Shown one piece after another: positions 49,579 to 57,809 of a stretch of 64,000 nucleotides of DNA; position 1 is the first letter of the stretch; every line of letters starts with the position of its first letter. The notes beneath the pieces are model-generated. The model was not told the origin of the DNA. It made no database searches and saw only the letters and a program-made list of their open reading frames with translations. Origin of the DNA: Paenibacillus silvestris (GTDB lineage Bacteria; Bacillota; Bacilli; Paenibacillales; NBRC-103111); contig NZ_WTUZ01000021.1 in NCBI RefSeq assembly GCF_009882985.1, forward strand, positions 290,499 to 354,498, in the 5' to 3' direction. A program made the position numbers and the translations under genes.

Positions 49579-52455
49579 TTGAAGATACACGTCATGAAAT
49601 TTGCAGTTTTGGATTTTGAAACGACAGGAAGTCAGCCTGCGGATGAAATCATCCAAGTTGGACTGGTCATTATAGATCAATTTCAAATTATCGACAGGTA
49701 TACTTCTCTGGTTAATCCAGGGATTGGTATACCTTCTTCCATTACAACACTTACTGGCATTACGGATGAGATGGTTGCAGATGCTCCCGCGCTTGATCAA
49801 GTAATGTCGGATATGTTTCCACTTTTGTTTGATTGCGTACTTGTTGCGCATCATGCAGCTTTTGATCTTTCTTTTTTGCAAAAGGGACTGACCAAAACCG
49901 GTTACCCGCCATTTTCAGGCCGAGTGCTGGATACGATGGATATGCTTCGCATATTATTCCCATCTATTTCCAGTCTTCAATTGAGCATGGTAGCCGGTTT
50001 GTTTGGCATTGACCATGAGCGGCCACATCAGGCTGACAGTGACGCTGAGGTTACGGCTGAGATCTGGGTTCGATGCCTGGAAAGGCTGATTGGACTGCCT
50101 CTCCTTACCGTGCAGCGGTTACAACATATTTTCGAAAATAGCTCTAGCGATTTAGGCTGGTTTTTGGACGAAATATGTCTATATAAAGAATCGATTACGA
50201 GTATCGACACGGATACGAATCGTTATTTCCGCCAATTTACGTTGAATGTTACGGATTGGGGCGAAGAGGATGACATCCGGGGGGCTTCTGCTGATGACGG
50301 ACTAGGTGCTTCCTTCAAAGAATTCCAGACAGGCTTGAAATTAGCGCTTCAGCAGAAGTTTGAAGTGTTTGAAGAGCGGGAATCGCAAGAGCAAATGATC
50401 TACGAAGTAGAGAAATCGCTTGAGAACGATCAGCATTTGATGATTGAGGCTGGAACAGGCACTGGGAAATCACTTGGATATTTGATACCGGCACTTTATT
50501 ATGGCATTAAATATGAGAAGAAAGTGGTTGTCTCCACGCATACGATTAATTTGCAGGAGCAGCTTAGAGAGCGGGATATTCCGCTGTTGAAAGAAATTTT
50601 TCCGGTTCCTTTCAAAGCGGCGGTGCTGAAAGGAAGAAGTCACTATTTATGCTTGCGCAAATTTGAGACGAAGCTGACAACGCGTGATTACGAGAATGGC
50701 AAAGAAGATCCAGTGACGGCGGCACAAATGGTTGTGTGGCTGAGCGAAACGGAACATGGCGATGAAGAGGAAATCCATTTTGGGAATAAAGGCGCTCAAT
50801 TCTGGTATTCGGTTGCCAGTGACACGGACTCTTGCTTGAATCGGATGTGCCCATGGTACAAAAAGTGTTTCTATCATCGCGCGCGTAATGACGCCAATAC
50901 GGCTGATGTGATTATCACGAACCATTCCCTCCTGTTTACCGATATGAAAGCGGAGAACCGCCTTCTGCCGGCTTACAAGCACCTTGTCATTGATGAGGCG
51001 CATCACTTTGAGGAAGTGGCCAGCAAACATCTTGGTATCGAACTGCATTCCTCGGCGATGTATCATTCGTTGATCTGGCTTTACAAAGATAATCGCAGCG
51101 GACAATTGCCTATGCTGAGGTTTCGATTGCAGAAATCAGATGAGCAGCAAGAACGTGCAGCGGCATGGAGTCATACGATTGATGGGCTCTTTCCCAAGAT
51201 TGTGCAGATGAAAGAGGATTGGGACCAACTGAGTGAATCCCTATATGAGCTGGTGTCGTCCAAAAGCGACCCTTCGCAGACGGAGAATTCCACGTATGTG
51301 CTGCGCATGAAACCAGAGACATTGCCACCTAATTGGCATGAGCTGATGACGATGGAGGACAATTTCTATCTGAATGCCAATGATTTGCTTCGCACGCTTG
51401 ATAAATTGTTAAGCGATGTGAAAGAGCATCAGGAGGTATTCGGGGTTCAAGGATTAGTGACGGACCTCAATGGTACTGTGAAAGAGCTCTACGAGCATCG
51501 AGATGCCCTGCATTTCTTTATGAAAATGGCGGATGAAGGTTATGTGTATTGGATGGAAGCCGGAACCTTTGCCAGAACGAAATCGCTACAGCTTTTCTCA
51601 ATTCCAACAGATGTCAGCAGCTTGCTTCAGCAGCATTTCTTTGAGACGAAAGACAGCATCATCATGACCTCCGCGACTTTGTCTGTGAATAAATCATTCC
51701 AGTATTCAGCCGATCAATTGGGGCTGTTAATTCCGCAGGATGAAGAGAGCGGTAAGCTCAAAACAGTTCAACTGCCTTCTCCTTTTAATTACCGGGAGCA
51801 AGCTTTGGTAGTGATTCCAAGAGACTTTCCTACGATTAAAGGTGCTGGAGACCCTGTTTTCATCGCATCGCTTATTGAATCGCTAAGTGAAGTAGCTATT
51901 GTGACCAAAGGTCGAATGCTAATCTTGTTCACATCCAATCGAATGCTTAAGCAAATTTATGCCGGGATGAAAGATTATTTGAAATCATACGGCATTACAG
52001 TGCTCGGTCAAGGAGTGGACAGCGGCAATCGCAGTAAATTAACCCGGATGTTCCAAGACAATAAGATGTGTGTGCTGCTTGGCACAAGTTCATTCTGGGA
52101 AGGTGTTGACATACCTGGTGATGCGCTAAGCTGTTTGGCCATTATCCGGCTGCCGTTTCAACCTCCGAACCATCCGCTTGTCGAGGCAAAATGCGAAAAT
52201 ATTAAGAAACGGAATGAGAATCCGTTCATGAAATTTTCTGTGCCACAGGCGGTCATTCGATTTAAACAAGGCTTCGGCCGGTTAGTTAGACGCGCATCTG
52301 ATAAAGGGATTGTGATCATTTACGATACGCGTGTCATTGAAACCTTTTATGGCAAGCACTTCCTCTATTCACTGCCAGGACCCAAAATCGAGCATATGAC
52401 AACGGAACAAATGTTACCTAGGATTGAGCAGTGGATGGGGGAGGTTCAGAAATGA
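49579..52455 (+). CDS. dinG: DinG-type helicase with N-terminal DEDD exonuclease domain
   Basis: 958 residues. Residues up to about 170 form a DnaQ-like 3'-5' exonuclease (FAVLDFETTG, later HAAFDLSF and HQADSDAEVT); the rest is an SF2 XPD/DinG helicase with EAGTGTGKSLGY (Walker A), DEAHH (Walker B) and a C-terminal QGFGRLVRR motif VI. Four cysteines, C-x60-C-x4-C-x5-C between motif I and II, match the Fe-S cluster set of XPD/DinG. TTG 49579 or ATG 49594 may be the start; the ribosome binding site does not decide. Overlaps rex by 4 nt. Confidence 0.94.
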   Translation: MKIHVMKFAVLDFETTGSQPADEIIQVGLVIIDQFQIIDRYTSLVNPGIGIPSSITTLTGITDEMVADAPALDQVMSDMFPLLFDCVLVAHHAAFDLSFLQKGLTKTGYPPFSGRVLDTMDMLRILFPSISSLQLSMVAGLFGIDHERPHQADSDAEVTAEIWVRCLERLIGLPLLTVQRLQHIFENSSSDLGWFLDEICLYKESITSIDTDTNRYFRQFTLNVTDWGEEDDIRGASADDGLGASFKEFQTGLKLALQQKFEVFEERESQEQMIYEVEKSLENDQHLMIEAGTGTGKSLGYLIPALYYGIKYEKKVVVSTHTINLQEQLRERDIPLLKEIFPVPFKAAVLKGRSHYLCLRKFETKLTTRDYENGKEDPVTAAQMVVWLSETEHGDEEEIHFGNKGAQFWYSVASDTDSCLNRMCPWYKKCFYHRARNDANTADVIITNHSLLFTDMKAENRLLPAYKHLVIDEAHHFEEVASKHLGIELHSSAMYHSLIWLYKDNRSGQLPMLRFRLQKSDEQQERAAAWSHTIDGLFPKIVQMKEDWDQLSESLYELVSSKSDPSQTENSTYVLRMKPETLPPNWHELMTMEDNFYLNANDLLRTLDKLLSDVKEHQEVFGVQGLVTDLNGTVKELYEHRDALHFFMKMADEGYVYWMEAGTFARTKSLQLFSIPTDVSSLLQQHFFETKDSIIMTSATLSVNKSFQYSADQLGLLIPQDEESGKLKTVQLPSPFNYREQALVVIPRDFPTIKGAGDPVFIASLIESLSEVAIVTKGRMLILFTSNRMLKQIYAGMKDYLKSYGITVLGQGVDSGNRSKLTRMFQDNKMCVLLGTSSFWEGVDIPGDALSCLAIIRLPFQPPNHPLVEAKCENIKKRNENPFMKFSVPQAVIRFKQGFGRLVRRASDKGIVIIYDTRVIETFYGKHFLYSLPGPKIEHMTTEQMLPRIEQWMGEVQK

Positions 52456-53072
52456 AATCACAAAAAATATCGGAGGCTGTTGTTCGCAGGCTGCCCATTT
52501 ATTTACGATTCCTCAACGAGCTTGCTATGAAAAATGTCGCAACGGTATCTTCGCAGGATTTGGGTCAAAAGCTTGATCTAAATCCGGCACAGATTCGTAA
52601 GGATTTGGCGTATTTCGGAGAGTTCGGCAAAAAAGGCATTGGTTACGATATTGCTTACTTGATCGAGAAAATTAGACAGATACTCAAGCTGGACCGGCAT
52701 ATTCAGGTTGCTCTTGTTGGAGCGGGGAATCTTGGCCGCGCATTATGCAATTATAATACCTATCTGCGAAATGATATGAAAATTGTCGCTGTTTTTGATG
52801 AGATGCCCTCCAAAGCAGGCGAGACCATCAATAACTTGACGGTGCAACCGATGGCGGAAATGAAGAAGGTTTTATCAGAATTAGGCGTGCGAATCGGAAT
52901 TATTACAGTGCCTGCCAGCGAAGCTCAAAATGTGGCCAATCAATTTGTTGATTGCGGCATTGAAGCCATTTTGAATTTTGCTCCAGTCATTATTAAGGTC
53001 CCTCCGGAAGTACGCGTGCATTACGCGGATTTCACAACGGAGCTGCAAAGCTTAGCTTACTATTTAGATTAA
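52452..53072 (+). CDS. rex: Redox-sensing transcriptional repressor Rex
   Basis: 206 residues. N-terminal winged helix (VVRRLPIYLRFLNEL, LNPAQIRKDLAYFGEFGKKG), then a Rossmann domain (VALVGAGNLGRAL) that senses the NADH/NAD ratio, and a C-terminal swap helix (LQSLAYYLD). Rex represses fermentation and alternative respiration genes when NADH is low. ATG 52452 overlaps the dinG stop (ATGA) with GGGGAGG before it. No clear Rex operator (TTGTGAA...TTCACAA) was seen in the window. Confidence 0.97.
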   Translation: MKSQKISEAVVRRLPIYLRFLNELAMKNVATVSSQDLGQKLDLNPAQIRKDLAYFGEFGKKGIGYDIAYLIEKIRQILKLDRHIQVALVGAGNLGRALCNYNTYLRNDMKIVAVFDEMPSKAGETINNLTVQPMAEMKKVLSELGVRIGIITVPASEAQNVANQFVDCGIEAILNFAPVIIKVPPEVRVHYADFTTELQSLAYYLD

Positions 53073-53120
53073 CTGAAAATTAGGGGACTTTGAGGTCTAG
53101 TTCCCTTGAGCGTAACCTAT

Positions 53121-53399
53121 GGAGCCGAATCGAATAGCTGGAAAAATTACCTTTGTTTCAAGCAAATCTCCACCAGATGTTACCAATAACTGGAAAATAC
53201 CGTTAATCAGTTTATTTGAACCTGTTTTCAGGCTCAGTCGTCCGCAGTAACAGGAGAAATTCCATGTATTCATGCCTGTAGCAGTAATTTTCAACGATTT
53301 AGCGGTAGTTTTTCCCCTTAATCCAAAAAGACAACACAAAAGTTCAAAAAAAGGCTGTTCCGACCGTCATTCAATGACGTTCGGGACAGCCTTTTTTTT
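53121..53399 (-). repeat. Copy B of the ~275-nt dispersed repeat, opposite orientation
   Basis: Read on the minus strand it starts with the hairpin AAGGCTGTCCC.../...GGAACAGCCTT (53351-53392 on plus) and ends with CGATTCGGCTCCA near 53121. It follows copy A (38705-38980) unit for unit: units begin about 53, 60 and 50 nt apart in both. The hairpin is flanked by A and T runs and ends both rex and pit, which are convergent. No reading frame; fills most of the 325-nt gap. Confidence 0.8.
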
Positions 53400-54399
53400 A
53401 TAAAATCAGTCTAAAGATAAGGAAGTAAAGCGAGTACGCAAGCGCAATGCTGATAGGTATGGTAATGACCCATGTGATCAACATACGGCTGACGGTGCCC
53501 CACTGAACTTCATGGAAACGCATGACACTGCCTGTCCCGATAATAGCGGAGGAAATAACATGTGTTGTTGATAGTGGTTTTCCGATATGCGTGGAGAACT
53601 GGATGACAAGCGACGATGTGAGATCAGATGCAAATCCGTTGATGGGTTCGATTTTGACAATTTTCCCAGACACGGTTTTGATAATTTTCCATCCACCGAT
53701 CGAAGTTCCAAGACCCATGGCCAAAGCGGCTGAAATTTTAACCCAAAGCGGGACGTCGAGCGTCGTTTGGACATCGGCTGCGACTAGACCGAATACGATA
53801 ATTCCCATCGCTTTCTGAGCATCGTTACCGCCATGGGAGTATGAGAGTAATCCGGCAGAAATAATCTGTAAAGTCCTGAATATACGATTTAGCTTCGATC
53901 TAGACGTATTTCCGGACCATATGACGATGTATTTGATCAATAGCATGATGAGGTAACCAAGGCCGAAGGCGATGATTGGTGAAAGAATCAAAATGATAAT
54001 GATCTGTGTAAAACCGCTCCAATTCACAGCATTCACGCCAGCACCAGCAATAACCGCACCGGCAAGGGCTCCGAGCAAAGTGTGAGAAGAAGAGGAAGGA
54101 ATGGCAAGATACCATGTTAGCAAGTTCCATATAATCGCCGCGAGAAGGGCTGCAATAACGATTTCGACGCCATTTTCAATTTTGGCTGGGTTCGCGATAC
54201 TCCCGCCGACCGTTTTGGCTACTTTGGAGGATACCATCGCACCAACAAAGTTAAGCGTCGCAGCCATGGCGATAGCTACCCGCGGGCTGAGTGCGCGCGT
54301 AGAAATGGATGTCGCAATCGCATTAGCTGTATCGTGAAAGCCATTAATGAAATCAAAAAGTAAAGCTAGTACAACAATTACAATTAAATAAGTTAACAT
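53398..54399 (-). CDS. pit: Inorganic phosphate transporter, PiT family
   Basis: 333 residues, about ten membrane spans. The duplicated PiT signatures are FDFINGFHDTANAIATSIST (N-terminal) and SYSHGGNDAQKAMGII (C-terminal). Low-affinity phosphate uptake coupled to cations or protons. Minus strand; AGGAGG 7 nt before the ATG. Follows the DUF47 gene at 63 nt, a common pair. Ends in the shared repeat-borne terminator. Confidence 0.95.
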   Translation of the reverse strand: MLTYLIVIVVLALLFDFINGFHDTANAIATSISTRALSPRVAIAMAATLNFVGAMVSSKVAKTVGGSIANPAKIENGVEIVIAALLAAIIWNLLTWYLAIPSSSSHTLLGALAGAVIAGAGVNAVNWSGFTQIIIILILSPIIAFGLGYLIMLLIKYIVIWSGNTSRSKLNRIFRTLQIISAGLLSYSHGGNDAQKAMGIIVFGLVAADVQTTLDVPLWVKISAALAMGLGTSIGGWKIIKTVSGKIVKIEPINGFASDLTSSLVIQFSTHIGKPLSTTHVISSAIIGTGSVMRFHEVQWGTVSRMLITWVITIPISIALAYSLYFLIFRLIL

Positions 54400-54462
54400 G
54401 ATTTCCTCCTAAGAGCTTTCCATTCGGAAAACTATCCTTCGTACACATCGACTGTTGTGGTC

Positions 54463-55089
54463 TTATGAATAACGAAGTACTACGCTGTCTAGGATATTAG
54501 CTACGTCTTCGCAAGCATCCGTTGTTTCTTCTAAGCGCTCGTAGATTTCTTTGAGCTTGAAGTCTTCGTACACGTCTTTGCGTGTGATGAAGATTTGACG
54601 AATTCCTTCACGCATCAAGCGATCACCGTCATTCTCAAGTGAGTTAATGGCAACCGTATGTTCAGGGATTTGCATATATTTCTTCTTCGCAAGCAGTTTG
54701 AAGGCATCAAGCATATGTTGGCAGGAATCCACGATGACAGCCGAGAAGTCTTTCATATATGTATCCGTATGCGAGACGTTCAAGTAGTCAAAACGAGCGA
54801 TTGTAGCTTCAATCCCATCCGTGACATCATCCACTTTGGAGGCAAGGACCATGATGTCCTCACGATCGATCGGTGTAATGAACACTTTATTGAGCCCTTT
54901 GAAAATTTCGTGCGTGATGGAGTCTCCGGCATGTTCAAGATCGTGAATGGACTGAACGTAGTCTATTGGGGATTTGTCACCCATCATGGCTGTGCGAAAC
55001 AGCTGTGCAGTTTGCAATGCGTTCTCTGCAGCGCGGATGAGCAGTTGCAAGAAATCGACTTCGTTCTTTTTTGTGAATAACGTGGTCAT
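54463..55089 (-). CDS. DUF47 family protein (PhoU-like accessory of Pit)
   Basis: 208 residues, all-helical, PhoU-like fold: IHDLEHAGDSITHEI, VDDVTDGIEATIARFDY and ERLEETTDACEDVANILD contain the metal-binding Asp/Glu/His pattern. Genes of this family usually accompany pit and are thought to modulate phosphate uptake. GGAGG precedes ATG 55089 on the minus strand. First gene of a two-gene operon with pit. Upstream are TTTACA/TTAACA repeats that may be a Pho box. Confidence 0.9.
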   Translation of the reverse strand: MTTLFTKKNEVDFLQLLIRAAENALQTAQLFRTAMMGDKSPIDYVQSIHDLEHAGDSITHEIFKGLNKVFITPIDREDIMVLASKVDDVTDGIEATIARFDYLNVSHTDTYMKDFSAVIVDSCQHMLDAFKLLAKKKYMQIPEHTVAINSLENDGDRLMREGIRQIFITRKDVYEDFKLKEIYERLEETTDACEDVANILDSVVLRYS

Positions 55090-55226
55090 AAATGCCTCCT
55101 AGTATTTACTATATGTACAAGATTTTGATCGAATTTATAAGATAAACAGACCAACTTGTTGAAAAAACTCACAAAGTTAAAAATATCATAACAATTGGAC
55201 CTAAAGCAACGAAAATTCCGTGACAT

Positions 55227-55266
55227 TTTACAATTTCTTAACATTAGGCACTTCCTTGATTTTACA
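55227..55266 (+). promoter_or_regulatory. Possible PhoP-type direct repeats between DUF47-pit and the amidohydrolase
   Basis: TTTACA (55227-55232) and TTAACA (55238-55243) are 11 nt apart, and another TTTACA lies at 55261-55266. PhoP of B. subtilis binds TT(A/C/T)ACA-like hexamers about 11 nt apart. One expected repeat is missing at 55249, so the match is partial. Confidence 0.3.
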
Positions 55267-55333
55267 AGCCTGAAGATGTAAAGTTTATAAAGCGGTGTTT
55301 AACTTAGAATGAGCATAGAGAGGGATTTTTAGT

Positions 55334-56629
55334 ATGAAAAAAACATTAATTATGAACGGTCATTTCATTTCTACTATTAAAGGGAAATCATCTATCAAAG
55401 GCTGCATGGTCATAGAAGGCGATCTGATTACATATATCGGTGAAGAAACTCCTGAACCCAAGGAAAACTACGATGAAATCATCGATGGTACGAATAAGTT
55501 GTACATGCCTGGTTTAGTCAATACGCATGGTCATGCCGCGATGTCGCTGCTTAGAGGATATGGGGATGATTTAGCTCTTCAGATCTGGCTGGAAGAGAAA
55601 ATGTGGCCGATGGAAGCGAAATTTACGGCTCAAGATGTGAAATGGGGCACGAGTCTGTCCATTTTGGAAATGATGAAAGGCGGAACTACTACTTTCGTCG
55701 ATATGTACGACCATATGAACGAAGTGGCGAAGGCCGTAGAAGCATCAGGGATGCGCGGCGTTCTTGCTCGCGGTGTCATCGGGCTATGCCCAGCTGATGT
55801 ACAGACGGCTAAGCTGATAGATGCAACTGAGTTTGCAAAAACCTGGCATGGTGCAGCGAATGGACGCATCACGACGATGATGTCTCCGCATGCGCCTTAC
55901 ACGTGTCCGCCGGATTACATTGAACGAATCGTTCAAGCAGCTCACGATTTGAATTTGCCAATACATACGCACATGTCCGAAACAAGCCGTGAGGTGCAAG
56001 GCAATGTGGACCAATATGGACTGCGCCCTGTTGCACATCTTGAGAAGATTGGTGTGTTCAGCAGACCTACGCTTGTTGCGCATGGTGTCCATTTAACGGA
56101 TGAAGAAATAAGTGTTCTGCAGCAATATGATGTTCGCGTTTCTCACAACCCGGGCAGTAACCTGAAGCTGGCCTCCGGCGTAGCACGTGTGCCTGAGTTG
56201 CTTCGCGCTGGGGTGAAAGTTTCACTTGGTACGGACGGTGCCGCATCCAATAATAATTTGGATATGTTTGAAGAAATGAGACTTGCCGCATTGATTCACA
56301 AGGGTGTTTCTGGCGATCCACTGGCTGTACCTGCGGCTGAAGCACTGTTGCTGGGAACGAAGATGGGGGCAGAATCGATCTGGTTGGATAACGTAGGATT
56401 GCTGCAACCGGGTATGAAAGCCGACTTTATCGCGCTGGATATTGATCAACCTCATTTCCTGCCAAAAACTGATTTTGTGTCTCATGTTGTTTATTCGGCT
56501 TGTGCGAAAGATGTTGTAGACGTCTGTGTCGACGGCAACTGGATTGTCCGCAAAGGCGAATGCTTAACGATGGATGAAGAAAAAATTAAACGTGAATTTG
56601 AACTGTGTTTCGACAGATTAATTGGTTAA
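55334..56629 (+). CDS. mtaD: 5-methylthioadenosine/S-adenosylhomocysteine deaminase
   Basis: 431 residues, amidohydrolase of the MTA/SAH deaminase (ATZ/TRZ-like) group. Metal-binding NTHGHAAMSLLRG, PHAPYTCPPDYI, HTHMSE, VAHGVHLTDEE and SLGTDGAASNNNLDMFEEM are all intact. Deaminates SAH, MTA or adenosine to the inosine form. GAGAGGGA precedes ATG 55334. Stand-alone; ypmB follows by 40 nt. Exact substrate preference cannot be read from the sequence. Confidence 0.92.
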   Translation: MKKTLIMNGHFISTIKGKSSIKGCMVIEGDLITYIGEETPEPKENYDEIIDGTNKLYMPGLVNTHGHAAMSLLRGYGDDLALQIWLEEKMWPMEAKFTAQDVKWGTSLSILEMMKGGTTTFVDMYDHMNEVAKAVEASGMRGVLARGVIGLCPADVQTAKLIDATEFAKTWHGAANGRITTMMSPHAPYTCPPDYIERIVQAAHDLNLPIHTHMSETSREVQGNVDQYGLRPVAHLEKIGVFSRPTLVAHGVHLTDEEISVLQQYDVRVSHNPGSNLKLASGVARVPELLRAGVKVSLGTDGAASNNNLDMFEEMRLAALIHKGVSGDPLAVPAAEALLLGTKMGAESIWLDNVGLLQPGMKADFIALDIDQPHFLPKTDFVSHVVYSACAKDVVDVCVDGNWIVRKGECLTMDEEKIKREFELCFDRLIG

Positions 56630-56669
56630 GAAGGTGCCGGCAGTTTGTTCGGGGAGGTGAGCGGCGCTG

Positions 56670-57164
56670 ATGGGTGCAAAGCGAACGAGAATTATTACTT
56701 TTGGCGTGTTTATTGTATTGACGCTTGGCGTTGTGCTCAGCCGCTTTTACTTAAATGTGCAAAAGGTTCATTGGGACGACAAGCGCATTGCGGTAGAGAC
56801 TGCTTTTGAGAAAAGTATTATGACCAAAGCGGCAAAAGTGGATTTCTTTTATGGCGATGAGCCATTTCGGATCGTCTATGGAGAAGATAAGATTGGCCAA
56901 GGGGTCATCGTATGGGTCTCCGATAAGGGCGTTCACACGGAGATGGCTGCTGAAGGCTTCACAGAAGCACAAATTCGGGATGTCGTTACCAAGAAAAATC
57001 CAGGTGCAGAGATTGAACGCATCATGCCAGGGAAGCTTGGTCAGGAGTACATTTGGGAAGTTTTCTATAAAAAGATTGATGATAGCGGCACACGATATTT
57101 TTATGATTATTATAAATTCAAAGATGGACTATATTTGGATACCTACAGACTCAGCCTGCAATAG
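56670..57164 (+). CDS. YpmB-like membrane-anchored protein (DUF5590)
   Basis: 164 residues. One N-terminal membrane span (IITFGVFIVLTLGVVLSRF) and an extracytoplasmic domain with two PepSY-like halves (FRIVYGEDKIGQGVIVWVSD, KLGQEYIWEVFYKKI). Resembles YpmB of B. subtilis, found near asnS-dnaD. GGGAGGTGAG precedes ATG 56670. Function unknown. Confidence 0.8.
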   Translation: MGAKRTRIITFGVFIVLTLGVVLSRFYLNVQKVHWDDKRIAVETAFEKSIMTKAAKVDFFYGDEPFRIVYGEDKIGQGVIVWVSDKGVHTEMAAEGFTEAQIRDVVTKKNPGAEIERIMPGKLGQEYIWEVFYKKIDDSGTRYFYDYYKFKDGLYLDTYRLSLQ

Positions 57165-57278
57165 GCTGAGTTTTCCTGTTTCCACTCATTTCATAAGGAA
57201 TTGGTATATACCAAATGATATACTATTCGTATGGATTTGGACGCAACATAATATATCGAGAAAGGGGGACGTTGACTG

Positions 57279-57809
57279 ATGAAGCTACGTCTCTTACCCG
57301 TTGTACTGAGTGTCATTATTTCTGCCGGCGTATTATTCGGAGGCTGGTTCGCTTATACAAGTTTCGCTATGGAAAACCCATTATCAGATATCATCAGTAA
57401 AGTTCCCGGAGTGACAAATTCAACGATGAAATTGGACAAAGATCGTGTTGATATAGAAGTGAATTTACAGGCAGATGCGAATTTAAGAACGGTTGTTGAA
57501 CGAATTAACAAAGATGGAGCATCGATTATTGGCAAACGTACCGTGAATGTTCAAGTGAAAGATCATTCGTCGGAGAAGCTGGATGAGTGGTGGTCCAAAG
57601 CGCTATTCGAAGTCGCACAAGCGATGGAGACCAAGCACTATGCAGACATTCCAACGACGCTGCAAAAGTATGCGGCTGACCTGCCAAGCATGAAGGTTGA
57701 AAGTGAAATGGACCAAACTTATGTATATATTCGATTAACAGATGGTGATGCCACCAAATTCATCATGCTTCCTAGATCCACGCAGATTGGAGTGTGGCCG
57801 AATGAGTAA
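57279..57809 (+). CDS. Membrane-anchored protein upstream of the FtsH-like protease
   Basis: 176 residues. One N-terminal span (LLPVVLSVIISAGVLFGGWFA), then an extracytoplasmic alpha/beta domain (LDKDRVDIEVNLQAD, MKVESEMDQTYVYIRL). No family recognised. AAAGGGGG precedes ATG 57279 by about 12 nt. Its 3' end overlaps the FtsH-like gene by 8 nt, so the two are made together; a regulator, substrate or partner of that protease is plausible but unproven. Confidence 0.75.
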   Translation: MKLRLLPVVLSVIISAGVLFGGWFAYTSFAMENPLSDIISKVPGVTNSTMKLDKDRVDIEVNLQADANLRTVVERINKDGASIIGKRTVNVQVKDHSSEKLDEWWSKALFEVAQAMETKHYADIPTTLQKYAADLPSMKVESEMDQTYVYIRLTDGDATKFIMLPRSTQIGVWPNE

